64,000 nt of DNA from positions 32,516 to 96,515 of the forward strand of contig JAFVGS010000049.1 of NCBI GenBank assembly GCA_017474845.1, written 5' to 3'. The DNA comes from Prevotella sp. (GTDB lineage Bacteria; Bacteroidota; Bacteroidia; Bacteroidales; Bacteroidaceae). Below the pieces are notes generated by a model. It was not told where the DNA came from. It saw nothing but the letters and a program-made list of their open reading frames with translations, and did no database searches. Below, in pieces: positions 27,140-35,020 of this stretch; position 1 is the stretch's first letter; every line of letters starts with the position of its first letter. Made by a program: the position numbers and the translations under genes.

Positions 27140-28135
27140 TTACTGGATCTCCCAGCCGATGGCCGAGGCTCCGAGAACAGCAGCCGAGGCTCCGTCGAGA
27201 CCGCTCACGAGGAACTGTGCCTTGTTCTTGAAGATGTTCATCACATGGGCGTTGTATGCCTCGCGGATGGGCTTCATGATCAGTTCACCGGCCTTCACCA
27301 TGCCACCGAAGAAGATGAATGCCTCGGGCGATGAGAAGGCTGCGAAGTCTGCACAGGCCTCACCCAGCATCTTACCCGTGAACTCATAGATCTCCTTGGC
27401 CAGTGCGTCGCCCTTGCCGGCAGCGATGGAGACGTCGAGCGAGGTAATCTTCTCGGGATCCATCTCGCGGAGCAGGCTCGGACGGTCTGTCTTGGCCAGC
27501 AGCTCACGTGCCGTACGTGCCACACCCGTGGCCGAGCAGTAAGCCTCCAGACAGCCTGTACGTCCGCATCCGCAGCTGCGTCCCTCTGCTCCACGTACCA
27601 TCGTCACATGTCCCAGCTCACCTGCGAAGCCGTCGTGGCCATAGAGCAGCTGACCGTTCACCACGATACCAGAGCCTACGCCCGTGCCGAGGGTGATGAC
27701 GATGAAATTCTTCATGCCTCGAGCCACACCATACACCATCTCACCGATGGCGGCGGCATTGGCGTCGTTGGTCAGGGCGACGGGGATGTTGTCCAGACGC
27801 TCGCTAAACAGCTTGGCCAGGGGCACCACGCCATTCTTAGCCCAAGAAAGGTTCGGGGCAAACTCTATGGTGCCGTTGTAGTAGTTGCCGTTGGGAGCAC
27901 CGATACCCATGGCCTTGATCTTCTCGATGCCGCCCACCTGGTCGATGATCACCTGCAGCGCCTCCACACAGGCGTCCACATAGTCTTCCACTTTCTCGTA
28001 ACTGCCGGTCTTGATGGCCGTTGTTGCCTTGATCTCACCACGGGCATCGACGATGCCGAAAACGGAGTTCGTTCCTCCTAAGTCCAAGCCGATGACATAG
28101 GGCTTGATAGCTGCATTTTGTTCGTTCATATTCAT
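27140..28135 (-). CDS. ROK-family sugar kinase (glucokinase-like)
   Basis: The 331-residue protein has the ROK layout: N-terminal phosphate-binding VIGLDLGGTNSVFGIVD, LTNDANAAAIGE, the GTGVGSGIV adenosine region, and the structural zinc site GHVTM ... CGCGRTGCLE with its Cys triad (near 185-195). It would phosphorylate glucose or a related hexose with ATP in the cytoplasm. There is no N-terminal helix-turn-helix, so it is a kinase rather than an ROK repressor. It lies 105 bases upstream of the pectinase operon on the same strand, with the pectinase promoter in between. Confidence 0.9.
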   Translation of the reverse strand: MNMNEQNAAIKPYVIGLDLGGTNSVFGIVDARGEIKATTAIKTGSYEKVEDYVDACVEALQVIIDQVGGIEKIKAMGIGAPNGNYYNGTIEFAPNLSWAKNGVVPLAKLFSERLDNIPVALTNDANAAAIGEMVYGVARGMKNFIVITLGTGVGSGIVVNGQLLYGHDGFAGELGHVTMVRGAEGRSCGCGRTGCLEAYCSATGVARTARELLAKTDRPSLLREMDPEKITSLDVSIAAGKGDALAKEIYEFTGKMLGEACADFAAFSSPEAFIFFGGMVKAGELIMKPIREAYNAHVMNIFKNKAQFLVSGLDGASAAVLGASAIGWEIQ

Positions 28136-28168
28136 ATGGTTTAATGTCTATAATTCCTAATTTGGGTA

Positions 28169-28176
28169 CAAAGTTA
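28169..28176 (-). promoter_or_regulatory. -7 box of the ROK kinase gene
   Basis: TAACTTTG on the minus strand, 34 bases before the start codon. No convincing TTTG at the right spacing was seen. Confidence 0.5.
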
Positions 28177-28238
28177 CGAAAATATTCTGAAATCAAGCCT
28201 CCTTTTATTATTTTTTTAGCATTAAATTAGCATAAATG

Positions 28239-28269
28239 TTTGTCATTTTGAAAAATATTACTACTTTTG
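28239..28269 (+). promoter_or_regulatory. Promoter of the SpoIIE-type phosphatase gene
   Basis: TTTG (28239-28242), 19 bases, TACTTTTG (28262-28269). It lies downstream of an in-frame ATG at 28236, which shows that the real start is the next ATG, at 28293. Confidence 0.8.
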
Positions 28270-28292
28270 TACCGTCTTCAAGACAGTTTGAT

Positions 28293-30356
28293 ATGCGAAA
28301 GAGTACAATAATACTGACGTTGATACCGCTTCTTCTCCTTGTCCTCGCCGTCTCATGCGGAAAGACAGGGCGTCAGGAGAGGATTGTCAAGTCGGGCCAT
28401 GCCGACAGCGTGCTTTTTGATGTGGGTGTGGAGAAGGATTACGGGCGCATGCTCGTCCTCGTCGACAGCTTTGAGGCGGCAGGCGATCTCTCTACGCTCG
28501 ATGCTAACCGCTGGCGTGGCGTAGCCTATTACCGTCAGGGACAGTACCGCAAGTCGGAGCAGTATTATTGGAAGGCACTCGAGGGCAAGGCGAAGGGCGA
28601 CGAGGATATGCTCAGTTATAATAAGGTGGCGCGCCGACTGTCGGAGCTGCTCCTTGTGCGGGGTGACTACGAGGGTTCGCTCCGTGTGGCCATCCCCGCT
28701 GTGAAGAAGATGGACGAGACGGGCATCGGCTCTGACATCGACTATGCCATCCTGCTCAATAACATCGGCTGCTGCCAGTTGAACCTCGGACAGGACAAGG
28801 AGGCCAACGAGAGCTTCCTCACCGCCCGCGGCCACTATGCCAACCGCTGGCAGTCAGACAGTACCAGCCGCGGTTTCCAGGAGGCCGTCATCGGCACCGT
28901 CTATACGAGTCTGGCCTACATCAACATGCGGCGCTATGCCGAGTCGATTTACTGGATCGATCGTACGGAGATGCTGCTGAACATGTATCGGCAGCGTCCC
29001 GACGCCCGTTCCGAGTACTTCGACGAGTATCAGGGCCGTATTGAAATCATGCGTGCCGTCGCCCGTCAGGGTCTGGGCCAGAAGGAAGAGGCCGCCAAGG
29101 CCTATCAGGCATTCTTGAAGACCGACTATTCCAAGACCGGTACGGGCCATATCAATGCCAACGAGTATCTCGTGGCGGCCCAGCGCTATAGGGAGGCGGC
29201 AGACAATTACCGATACCTCGACCAGGTGTTGAGCGATATGGGCATGGAGGAAACGCTCGACAACATCCAGCTCTATATGCTGCCCAAGTACACGTCTAAT
29301 GCCGAGGCAGGGCGTAAAGACTCCGCCCTTGTTGCAGGAAAGCGCATCCTCGCCGTCCTCGACTCTGCCATTACCATCCAGAAGAACAGTACGACGGCCG
29401 AGATGGCCACCATCTACGATACGCAAGGGAAGGAAGCCGAAATCGCCCACCAGCAGGCCGACCTGGCCCGTCAGCGCCTTTTCAGCGCCCTCATCGCCTT
29501 AGGATTGGTGGTCACGTTCTTCTCCGTCTTCATCTTCTTCCGTTACCGTTCGGCCAAGCGGCTGGAACATGCCCATGAGAAGCTGCAGCAGGCCTATGAC
29601 AAATTAGAGGAGACGACGGCCGCCAAGGAACGTATCGAGAGTGAACTGCGCATCGCACGGGACATCCAGATGTCGATGGTGCCGAATATCTTCCCCGATC
29701 AGGAGGGACTCGACATCTATGCCGTCATTGAACCCGCGAAGGAGGTGGGTGGCGACCTCTACGGTTATCTGCTCATCGGTGACAAACTTTATTTCACCCT
29801 CGGTGACGTGTCGGGCAAGGGTGTGCCCGCCTCGCTCTTCATGGCGCAGGCCACACGGCTCTTCCGTACGCTGGCCGCCCAGGGCATGTTGCCGGCAGAG
29901 ATTGCCACCCGCATGAACGCCGCCTTAGTGGAGGACAACGAACAGGGCATGTTCGTCACGATGTTTCTCGGCTTGGCCGACCTGAATACCGGACATCTCG
30001 AGTTCTGCAATGCCGGTCATAACCCGCCGTTGATGAAGGATGCATCTGGCCATTGGACGTTCCTCGAGATGGTTCCCAATGCGCCCATCGGCATGTGGCC
30101 GGGCCTGCAGTTCAAGGAGGAGCATGTGGACTCCATCAAGGGCATGCCGCTGCTCGTCTATACCGACGGCCTGAACGAGGCGGAGAACCGTGAGCAGGTA
30201 CAGTTCGGAGACGACCGTCTGATAGAAGAGCTGAACCATACCACCTTCAAGAATGCGAAGGAGGTCATCGACAAGCTGATGGCCGACGTGAAGCAGCATC
30301 GCAACGGAGCTGCTCCCAACGACGACATGACGATGATGTGTATCAAGATCAGTTAA
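28293..30356 (+). CDS. TPR - transmembrane - coiled coil - SpoIIE/PP2C-type serine phosphatase, probable lipoprotein
   Basis: The start at 28293 (687 residues) is set by the promoter position. The N-terminus MRKSTIILTLIPLLLLVLAVSCGK has a lipobox. About eight TPR-like helical pairs fill 60-390, a single membrane helix lies at about 399-418 (LFSALIALGLVVTFFSVFIFF), and a coiled coil follows (about 425-455). The PP2C/SpoIIE domain (about 455-687) keeps the metal-site motifs GGDLYG, GDVSGKG, CNAGHNPP, TDGLNEAEN and NDDMTM. The topology suggests an envelope sensor signalling to a cytoplasmic phosphatase, as in partner-switching control of anti-sigma pathways. No kinase or antagonist gene lies nearby, so the target is unknown. 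Confidence 0.88.
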   Translation: MRKSTIILTLIPLLLLVLAVSCGKTGRQERIVKSGHADSVLFDVGVEKDYGRMLVLVDSFEAAGDLSTLDANRWRGVAYYRQGQYRKSEQYYWKALEGKAKGDEDMLSYNKVARRLSELLLVRGDYEGSLRVAIPAVKKMDETGIGSDIDYAILLNNIGCCQLNLGQDKEANESFLTARGHYANRWQSDSTSRGFQEAVIGTVYTSLAYINMRRYAESIYWIDRTEMLLNMYRQRPDARSEYFDEYQGRIEIMRAVARQGLGQKEEAAKAYQAFLKTDYSKTGTGHINANEYLVAAQRYREAADNYRYLDQVLSDMGMEETLDNIQLYMLPKYTSNAEAGRKDSALVAGKRILAVLDSAITIQKNSTTAEMATIYDTQGKEAEIAHQQADLARQRLFSALIALGLVVTFFSVFIFFRYRSAKRLEHAHEKLQQAYDKLEETTAAKERIESELRIARDIQMSMVPNIFPDQEGLDIYAVIEPAKEVGGDLYGYLLIGDKLYFTLGDVSGKGVPASLFMAQATRLFRTLAAQGMLPAEIATRMNAALVEDNEQGMFVTMFLGLADLNTGHLEFCNAGHNPPLMKDASGHWTFLEMVPNAPIGMWPGLQFKEEHVDSIKGMPLLVYTDGLNEAENREQVQFGDDRLIEELNHTTFKNAKEVIDKLMADVKQHRNGAAPNDDMTMMCIKIS

Positions 30357-30372
30357 ATTATCTCCGTTTTCC

Positions 30373-30403
30373 TTGCTCGTTTCGATATAATTTTGTACCT
30401 TTG
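30373..30403 (+). promoter_or_regulatory. Promoter of the LysE-to-rpe gene run
   Basis: TTG (30373-30375), 20 bases, TACCTTTG (30396-30403), eight bases before the ATG at 30412. The leader would be at most a few bases. No other good -7 box was seen before the genes up to 39271, so this may drive all of them. Confidence 0.7.
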
Positions 30404-30411
30404 CACTCGAT

Positions 30412-31077
30412 ATGCCGATACATATACCTATTAATATTTTGGATTTCATCTTCAAGGGGATGATGATCGGGATGATTGCAAGTGCCCCGATGGGCCCCGT
30501 CGGTATCCTTTGTGTGCAGCGGACGCTGAACAAAGGACGCTGGTATGGTATGGCCACTGGAGTGGGTGCTGCTGTCAGCGACATCCTGTATGCCGGCTTT
30601 GCAGGCTTCGGTATGTCGTTCGTCATGGACCTGATCAACAACGACCAGAATCGCTTCTATCTGCAGATGGGCGGTAGTATCATGCTGCTGTGCTTCGGCC
30701 TGTACACGTATAAGACCGACCCTACGAAGAAGATGCATAAGTCTGGACAACAGAAGGGAACGCTGTGGTATAACACGTGGACGGCGTTCCTCGTGACGTT
30801 CTCCAACCCGCTGATCATTTTCCTGTTCCTGGCCCTCTATGCCCAGTTCGCCTTCGTGTTGCCCGACCATCCGTTTGAGATGCTCGTAGGCTTTGCCAGT
30901 ATCGTGGGCGGTGCCCTGCTGTGGTGGTGGGGACTGACTTGGCTGGTGGACCGCATCCGCACGAAGTTCGATACGGCGGGCATCCGCATCATCAATCAGA
31001 TCATCGGTGTGGCCGTGATCATCGTCTCTGTCTTGATGCTGTTAGGCCTGACAACCAACCTGATCCGCTTTTTCTGA
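30412..31077 (+). CDS. LysE/RhtB-family amino acid exporter
   Basis: The 221-residue, about six-helix protein contains the family signature ASAPMGPVGILCVQRTL followed by a long glycine-rich helix (GRWYGMATGVGAAVSDILYA). Family members export amino acids or other small molecules across the inner membrane. It is the first gene after a promoter whose predicted start leaves almost no leader; the Met at 30460 is an alternative start but would shorten the first helix. The following gene starts 32 bases later. Confidence 0.85.
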   Translation: MPIHIPINILDFIFKGMMIGMIASAPMGPVGILCVQRTLNKGRWYGMATGVGAAVSDILYAGFAGFGMSFVMDLINNDQNRFYLQMGGSIMLLCFGLYTYKTDPTKKMHKSGQQKGTLWYNTWTAFLVTFSNPLIIFLFLALYAQFAFVLPDHPFEMLVGFASIVGGALLWWWGLTWLVDRIRTKFDTAGIRIINQIIGVAVIIVSVLMLLGLTTNLIRFF

Positions 31078-31103
31078 CGACAACTATGACAACATAGACA
31101 ACT
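31077..31103. repeat. Left arm of an inverted repeat bracketing the DUF4924 gene
   Basis: Three tandem 9-base words (GACAACTAT, GACAACATA, GACAACTCG) start on the LysE stop codon and end just before the DUF4924 ATG. The 27-base block is the reverse complement, at 25 of 27 positions, of 31677-31703. Confidence 0.85.
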
Positions 31104-31109
31104 CGAAAT

Positions 31110-31655
31110 ATGTTTGTAGCGCAGGAACTAAGAAAGAAGAATATCGCAGAGTATCTGCTGTATATGTGGCAGATAGAGGACACGATACGGGCGTTTGACT
31201 GCTCGCTGAGGAGAATCCGCGACGAGTATGTCAGCCGCTTTGACTATACCGAGGAACAGAAGGAAGAGGAAATCGACTGGTTCGGCAACCTTATCCGCAT
31301 GATGAATCAGGAGGGCTGTCGCGAGAAGGGGCACCTGCAGATCAACAAAGTAACGCTGCAGATGCTGACAGAGCTGCACGATCAGTTGTTGCAGTCACCG
31401 AAGTTTCCGTTCTACAACACGGCTTACTATAAGGTGTTGCCGTTCATCGTGGAGCTGCGCAACCGTGGGGCGAATAAGGAGGAGAATGAGATTGAGACCT
31501 GCTTCAACTCACTCTATGGCGTGATGCTGCTTCGTCTGCAGAAGAAGGATATATCCCCTGAGACGGCCCACGCTGTGAAGGAGATCTCGACCTTCATTGG
31601 CATGCTGTCGGATTATTATCATAAAGATAAAGAAGAAGGATTGAAATTTGAATAA
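31110..31655 (+). CDS. DUF4924-family protein
   Basis: This 181-residue, mostly helical, charged protein without signal or membrane segment begins MFVAQELRKKNIAEYLLYMWQIED and contains YNTAYYKVLPFIVELRNRG. It matches my recollection of the Bacteroidales-specific DUF4924 family, often found next to rmlD and prfC. No catalytic motif is visible and no function is known to me. The gene is bracketed by a 27-base inverted repeat. Confidence 0.7.
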   Translation: MFVAQELRKKNIAEYLLYMWQIEDTIRAFDCSLRRIRDEYVSRFDYTEEQKEEEIDWFGNLIRMMNQEGCREKGHLQINKVTLQMLTELHDQLLQSPKFPFYNTAYYKVLPFIVELRNRGANKEENEIETCFNSLYGVMLLRLQKKDISPETAHAVKEISTFIGMLSDYYHKDKEEGLKFE

Positions 31656-31676
31656 GAAAACAAGATGATGCTTGGA

Positions 31677-31703
31677 AGTTGTCTTAGTTGTCATAGTTGT
31701 CGT
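31677..31703. repeat. Right arm of the inverted repeat bracketing DUF4924
   Basis: AGTTGTCTTAGTTGTCATAG and the following bases are the inverse complement of 31077-31103 with two mismatches. The arm ends 20 bases before the rmlD ATG. Confidence 0.85.
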
Positions 31704-31723
31704 GAATTAAAATTAGTTGTTGT

Positions 31724-32578
31724 ATGAAGATATTGATTACTGGCTGTAATGGCCAATTGGGAAATGAGATGCAGTTGCTGGAGAAGGAGAATCCCCAGCA
31801 TACCTATTTTAATACGGACGTGGCCGAGCTGGACATTACCAGTCAGGAGGCCGTTGAGGCGTTCGTGAGCGAGAATCAGATTGACGGCATCGTGAACTGT
31901 GCCGCCTATACCGCTGTGGATAAGGCGGAGGACAACCAGGAACTGTGCCACCTGCTGAATGCCGTGGCCCCGGGGTATCTGGCAGAGGCCGTCGGTAAGC
32001 GTGGTGGATGGATGATACAGATATCGACCGACTATGTGTTCGACGGCACGAACCATACGCCTTATGTGGAGACCGACCCTGTGTGTCCTAACAGCGTCTA
32101 CGGTTCGACGAAGCTCGATGGTGAGAATGCCGTGACGGCTGCCTGCGAGCAGTCGATGATCATCCGTACGGCTTGGCTGTACTCCACCTTTGGCAACAAC
32201 TTCGTGAAGACGATGATCCGTCTGGGTAAGGAGAAGCCGGAGCTGGGCGTGATCTTCGACCAGATTGGTACGCCGACGTATGCCCGAGACCTTGCTGTCG
32301 CTATCTTTGCTGCCATCAACCAAGGCGTGAAGCCTGGGCTGTATCATTTTAGTAATGAGGGCGTTATCTCGTGGTACGACTTCACGAAGGCCATCCACCG
32401 TATCGCTGGCATCACGACCTGTCACGTGCGTCCTCTTCACACCGAGGAGTATCCGACTCCCGCCGCCCGTCCGCACTATTCCGTACTCGACAAAACCAAA
32501 ATCAAACAGACCTACGGCCTCGAAATCCCCTACTGGGAAGAATCCCTCTCTGAGTGTGTAAATAAATTGTTGTCATAA
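31724..32578 (+). CDS. rmlD: dTDP-4-dehydrorhamnose reductase
   Basis: The 284-residue short-chain dehydrogenase has the Rossmann motif TGCNGQLGNEM, the RmlD-typical NCAAYTAVDKAEDN, STDYVFDGTN and the YGSTKLDGE active-site Tyr/Lys. It reduces dTDP-4-dehydro-rhamnose to dTDP-L-rhamnose with NADPH, the last step of rhamnose donor synthesis. RmlA lies 10 kb away on the other strand; RmlB and RmlC are not in the window. An inverted-repeat spacer follows. Confidence 0.95.
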   Translation: MKILITGCNGQLGNEMQLLEKENPQHTYFNTDVAELDITSQEAVEAFVSENQIDGIVNCAAYTAVDKAEDNQELCHLLNAVAPGYLAEAVGKRGGWMIQISTDYVFDGTNHTPYVETDPVCPNSVYGSTKLDGENAVTAACEQSMIIRTAWLYSTFGNNFVKTMIRLGKEKPELGVIFDQIGTPTYARDLAVAIFAAINQGVKPGLYHFSNEGVISWYDFTKAIHRIAGITTCHVRPLHTEEYPTPAARPHYSVLDKTKIKQTYGLEIPYWEESLSECVNKLLS

Positions 32579-32642
32579 ACAAGGATTTAAGGATTTATGG
32601 ATTTTCCCATCCTTTATATTTTTAATCCTTAAATCCTTGTTT
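32577..32642. repeat. AAGGATTT-family inverted repeat (copy A1)
   Basis: AAACAAGGATTTAAGGATT (32577-32595) and AATCCTTAAATCCTTGTTT (32624-32642) are perfect 19-base inverse complements around a 28-base spacer. The element overlaps the rmlD stop and ends 15 bases before the prfC ATG. Confidence 0.95.
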
Positions 32643-32657
32643 AATTAAGAAATAGGA

Positions 32658-34247
32658 ATGAATCAGGAGATAGATAGAAGAAGGACATTTGCGATTATAT
32701 CGCACCCGGATGCCGGTAAGACGACGCTGACAGAGAAGTTCCTGCTGTTCGGTGGACAGATACAGGTGGCCGGTGCCGTCAAGAACAACAAGATCAAGAA
32801 GACGGCAACCTCCGACTGGATGGACATCGAGAAACAACGCGGAATCTCGGTGTCTACCTCTGTGATGGAGTTCGACTACCAGCCAGAGGGCTCAGACATT
32901 GAATACAAAGTGAATATCCTCGACACACCGGGTCACCAGGACTTTGCCGAGGATACCTTCCGTACACTGACAGCCGTCGATAGTGCCATCATCGTAGTCG
33001 ATGGTGCGAAGGGTGTGGAAACACAGACCCGTAAGCTGATGACCGTCTGCCGCATGCGTAAGACGCCCGTCATCATCTTCATCAACAAGATGGACCGTGA
33101 GGGCCGTGACCCCTTCGACCTGCTTGACGAACTCGAACAGGAACTGGAGATCAGCGTGCGTCCGCTGTCGTGGCCCATCAATCAGGGCGCGAAGTTCAAG
33201 GGTGTGTATAACATCTACGAGCAGAAACTCGACCTCTTTACTCCCGATAAGCAGCGCGTGACGGAGAAGGTGGAGGTGGGCATTGACAGCGAGGAACTCG
33301 ACAAGCGGGTAGGGGAACAGGATGCCCAGAAACTGCGTGAGGACCTGGAACTCGTCGATGGTGTCTATCCCGAGTTCGATGTGGAGTCCTATCGTGCTGC
33401 CGAGGTGGCACCAGTGTTCTTCGGTTCGGCCCTGAACAACTTCGGTGTGCAGGAACTGTTGAACTGCTTCGTGGAGATAGCCCCCTCGCCCCGTCCGACG
33501 AAGGCTGAGGAGCGTGACGTACAGCCCGAGGAACCCAAATTCACCGGTTTCATCTTCAAGATTACCGCGAATATCGACCCCAACCACCGCTCGTGTATCG
33601 CCTTCTGTAAGGTGTGCAGCGGTCAGTTCCGTCGTAACCAGCCATATCTGCATGTGCGTCAGGGGAAAACGATGCGTTTCACTTCACCCACACAGTTTAT
33701 GGCCCAGCGCAAGTCGACCATCGATGAGGCGTGGCCGGGAGATATCGTAGGACTACCGGATACAGGTGGTATATTTAAAATAGGTGACACCCTGACGGAG
33801 GGCGAGCAATTGCATTTCCGCGGACTACCCTCGTTCTCACCGGAGCTGTTCAAGTATATCGAGAACGACGACCCGATGAAGTCGAAGCAGTTGCAGAAGG
33901 GTATCGACCAGTTGATGGACGAGGGCGTGGCCCAGTTGTTCGTCAACCAGTTCAACAACCGAAAGATCATCGGTACCGTCGGTCAGCTGCAGTTCGAGGT
34001 GATCCAGTATCGCTTGGAGAACGAGTACAACGCCAAGTGCCGCTGGGAGCCCGTACATCTCTATAAGGCCTGTTGGATCGAGAGTGACGACGATGCCGAG
34101 TTGGAGAACTTCAAGAAGCGTAAGTATCAGTATATGGCCAAGGACAAAGAAGGCCGTGATGTGTTCCTCGCTGACTCCGGTTATGTACTCTCGATGGCGC
34201 AGGAGGACTTCAAGCATATCAAGTTCCACTTTACGAGTGAATTTTAA
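32658..34247 (+). CDS. prfC: Peptide chain release factor 3
   Basis: The 529-residue translational GTPase has G1 [14 protein letters not shown]2 in [14 protein letters not shown]3 DTPGHQDF, G4 [10 protein letters not shown], and the RF3-specific C-terminal domains with [15 protein letters not shown] and a DEGVAQLF segment. It recycles RF1/RF2 from the ribosome after peptide release. Full length for the family. It sits within a long plus-strand run with repeat spacers on both sides. Confidence 0.97.
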   Translation: MNQEIDRRRTFAIISHPDAGKTTLTEKFLLFGGQIQVAGAVKNNKIKKTATSDWMDIEKQRGISVSTSVMEFDYQPEGSDIEYKVNILDTPGHQDFAEDTFRTLTAVDSAIIVVDGAKGVETQTRKLMTVCRMRKTPVIIFINKMDREGRDPFDLLDELEQELEISVRPLSWPINQGAKFKGVYNIYEQKLDLFTPDKQRVTEKVEVGIDSEELDKRVGEQDAQKLREDLELVDGVYPEFDVESYRAAEVAPVFFGSALNNFGVQELLNCFVEIAPSPRPTKAEERDVQPEEPKFTGFIFKITANIDPNHRSCIAFCKVCSGQFRRNQPYLHVRQGKTMRFTSPTQFMAQRKSTIDEAWPGDIVGLPDTGGIFKIGDTLTEGEQLHFRGLPSFSPELFKYIENDDPMKSKQLQKGIDQLMDEGVAQLFVNQFNNRKIIGTVGQLQFEVIQYRLENEYNAKCRWEPVHLYKACWIESDDDAELENFKKRKYQYMAKDKEGRDVFLADSGYVLSMAQEDFKHIKFHFTSEF

Positions 34248-34248
34248 T

Positions 34249-34318
34249 AAACACGGATTATAAGGATTATAAGGAGGTTGCCACCAGAAAAATCCATAAA
34301 ATCCTTATAATCTTTGTT
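34249..34318. repeat. AAGGATT-family inverted repeat with one core (copy A2)
   Basis: Left arm ACACGGATTATAAGGATT and right arm AATCCTTATAATCTTTGTT are near-perfect inverse complements. Between them lies the family core AAGGAGGTTGCCACCAG followed by AAAAATCCAT, in the direction of transcription. Confidence 0.9.
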
Positions 34319-34335
34319 CGAAAAAATAGAATAAT

Positions 34336-34917
34336 ATGACACGGGAAGAAGATATTAGGAAGGCTGTTGAGACGATGCGGAAGGGTGGGGTGATCCTCTA
34401 TCCGACGGACACCGTCTGGGGCATCGGTTGTGACGCCACGAATGTGGAAGCCGTGAAGCGGGTGTATGCCATCAAGCAGCGTGACGACTCGAAGGCACTT
34501 ATCTGTCTGGTGGACAGCGATGCCCGTATGCAACGCTATTTCCGGAATGTACCTGATGTCGCCTGGCAGCTTATCGACAGCTTGAAAGAGGGTGATGCCA
34601 AGCCGACGACGCTGATTCTCGATGGGGCCATCAATCTGGCGGAGAACTTGATTGCCGATGATGGCAGCGTGGGAATCCGCATCACCAACGAGCCCTTCTC
34701 GAAGGAGCTCTGCTTCCGTTTCCAGAAGGCCATCGTCTCCACCTCTGCGAATATCAGCGGAGAGCCTGCAGCCCAGAACTACTGTGATATCGACCCCCGG
34801 ATCATCGAAGCCGTCGATTATGTGTGTTGGTCGCGTCGTCAGGAGCATAAACCCCATACCCCCTCGAGCATCATCAAACTCAAGGAAAACGGCGAAGTCA
34901 TGATTATCAGGAAATAA
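34336..34917 (+). CDS. Threonylcarbamoyl-AMP synthase (Sua5/YciO/YrdC family)
   Basis: The 193-residue protein has the YrdC-fold motifs GGVILYPTDTVWGIGCDA, KQRDDSKAL, a PTTLIL strand, GIRIT and VSTSANISGEPA. The enzyme makes threonylcarbamoyl-AMP from threonine, bicarbonate and ATP for the t6A37 modification of ANN-decoding tRNAs. It lacks the extra Sua5 C-terminal domain, so it is of TsaC length. It lies between two AAGGATT repeat elements in the plus-strand run. Confidence 0.9.
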   Translation: MTREEDIRKAVETMRKGGVILYPTDTVWGIGCDATNVEAVKRVYAIKQRDDSKALICLVDSDARMQRYFRNVPDVAWQLIDSLKEGDAKPTTLILDGAINLAENLIADDGSVGIRITNEPFSKELCFRFQKAIVSTSANISGEPAAQNYCDIDPRIIEAVDYVCWSRRQEHKPHTPSSIIKLKENGEVMIIRK

Positions 34918-34944
34918 ACAAATATGAGGAGGAATAATTATTTT

Positions 34945-35011
34945 AACAAGGATTATAAGGATTATAAGGAGGTTGCCGCCAGAAAATCCATAAATCCTTT
35001 TAATCCTTGTT
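34945..35011. repeat. AAGGATT-family inverted repeat with one core (copy A3)
   Basis: Left arm AACAAGGATTATAAGGATT (34945-34963), right arm AAATCCTTTTAATCCTTGTT (34992-35011), core AAGGAGGTTGCCGCCAG in the direction of transcription. It ends 9 bases before the ClC gene. Confidence 0.92.
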
Positions 35012-35020
35012 TAAAACAAA

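Noticed and set aside
28236-28292. N-terminal extension of the SpoIIE phosphatase from the ATG at 28236
   Set aside because: A consensus promoter (28239-28269) lies inside the extension, so the mRNA cannot include that ATG; the ATG at 28293 gives a clean lipoprotein signal peptide.
34271-34277. AAGGAGG as a Shine-Dalgarno for the TsaC gene
   Set aside because: It is 58 bases from the ATG, is part of the repeated core in several spacers, and Bacteroidota rarely use Shine-Dalgarno pairing.
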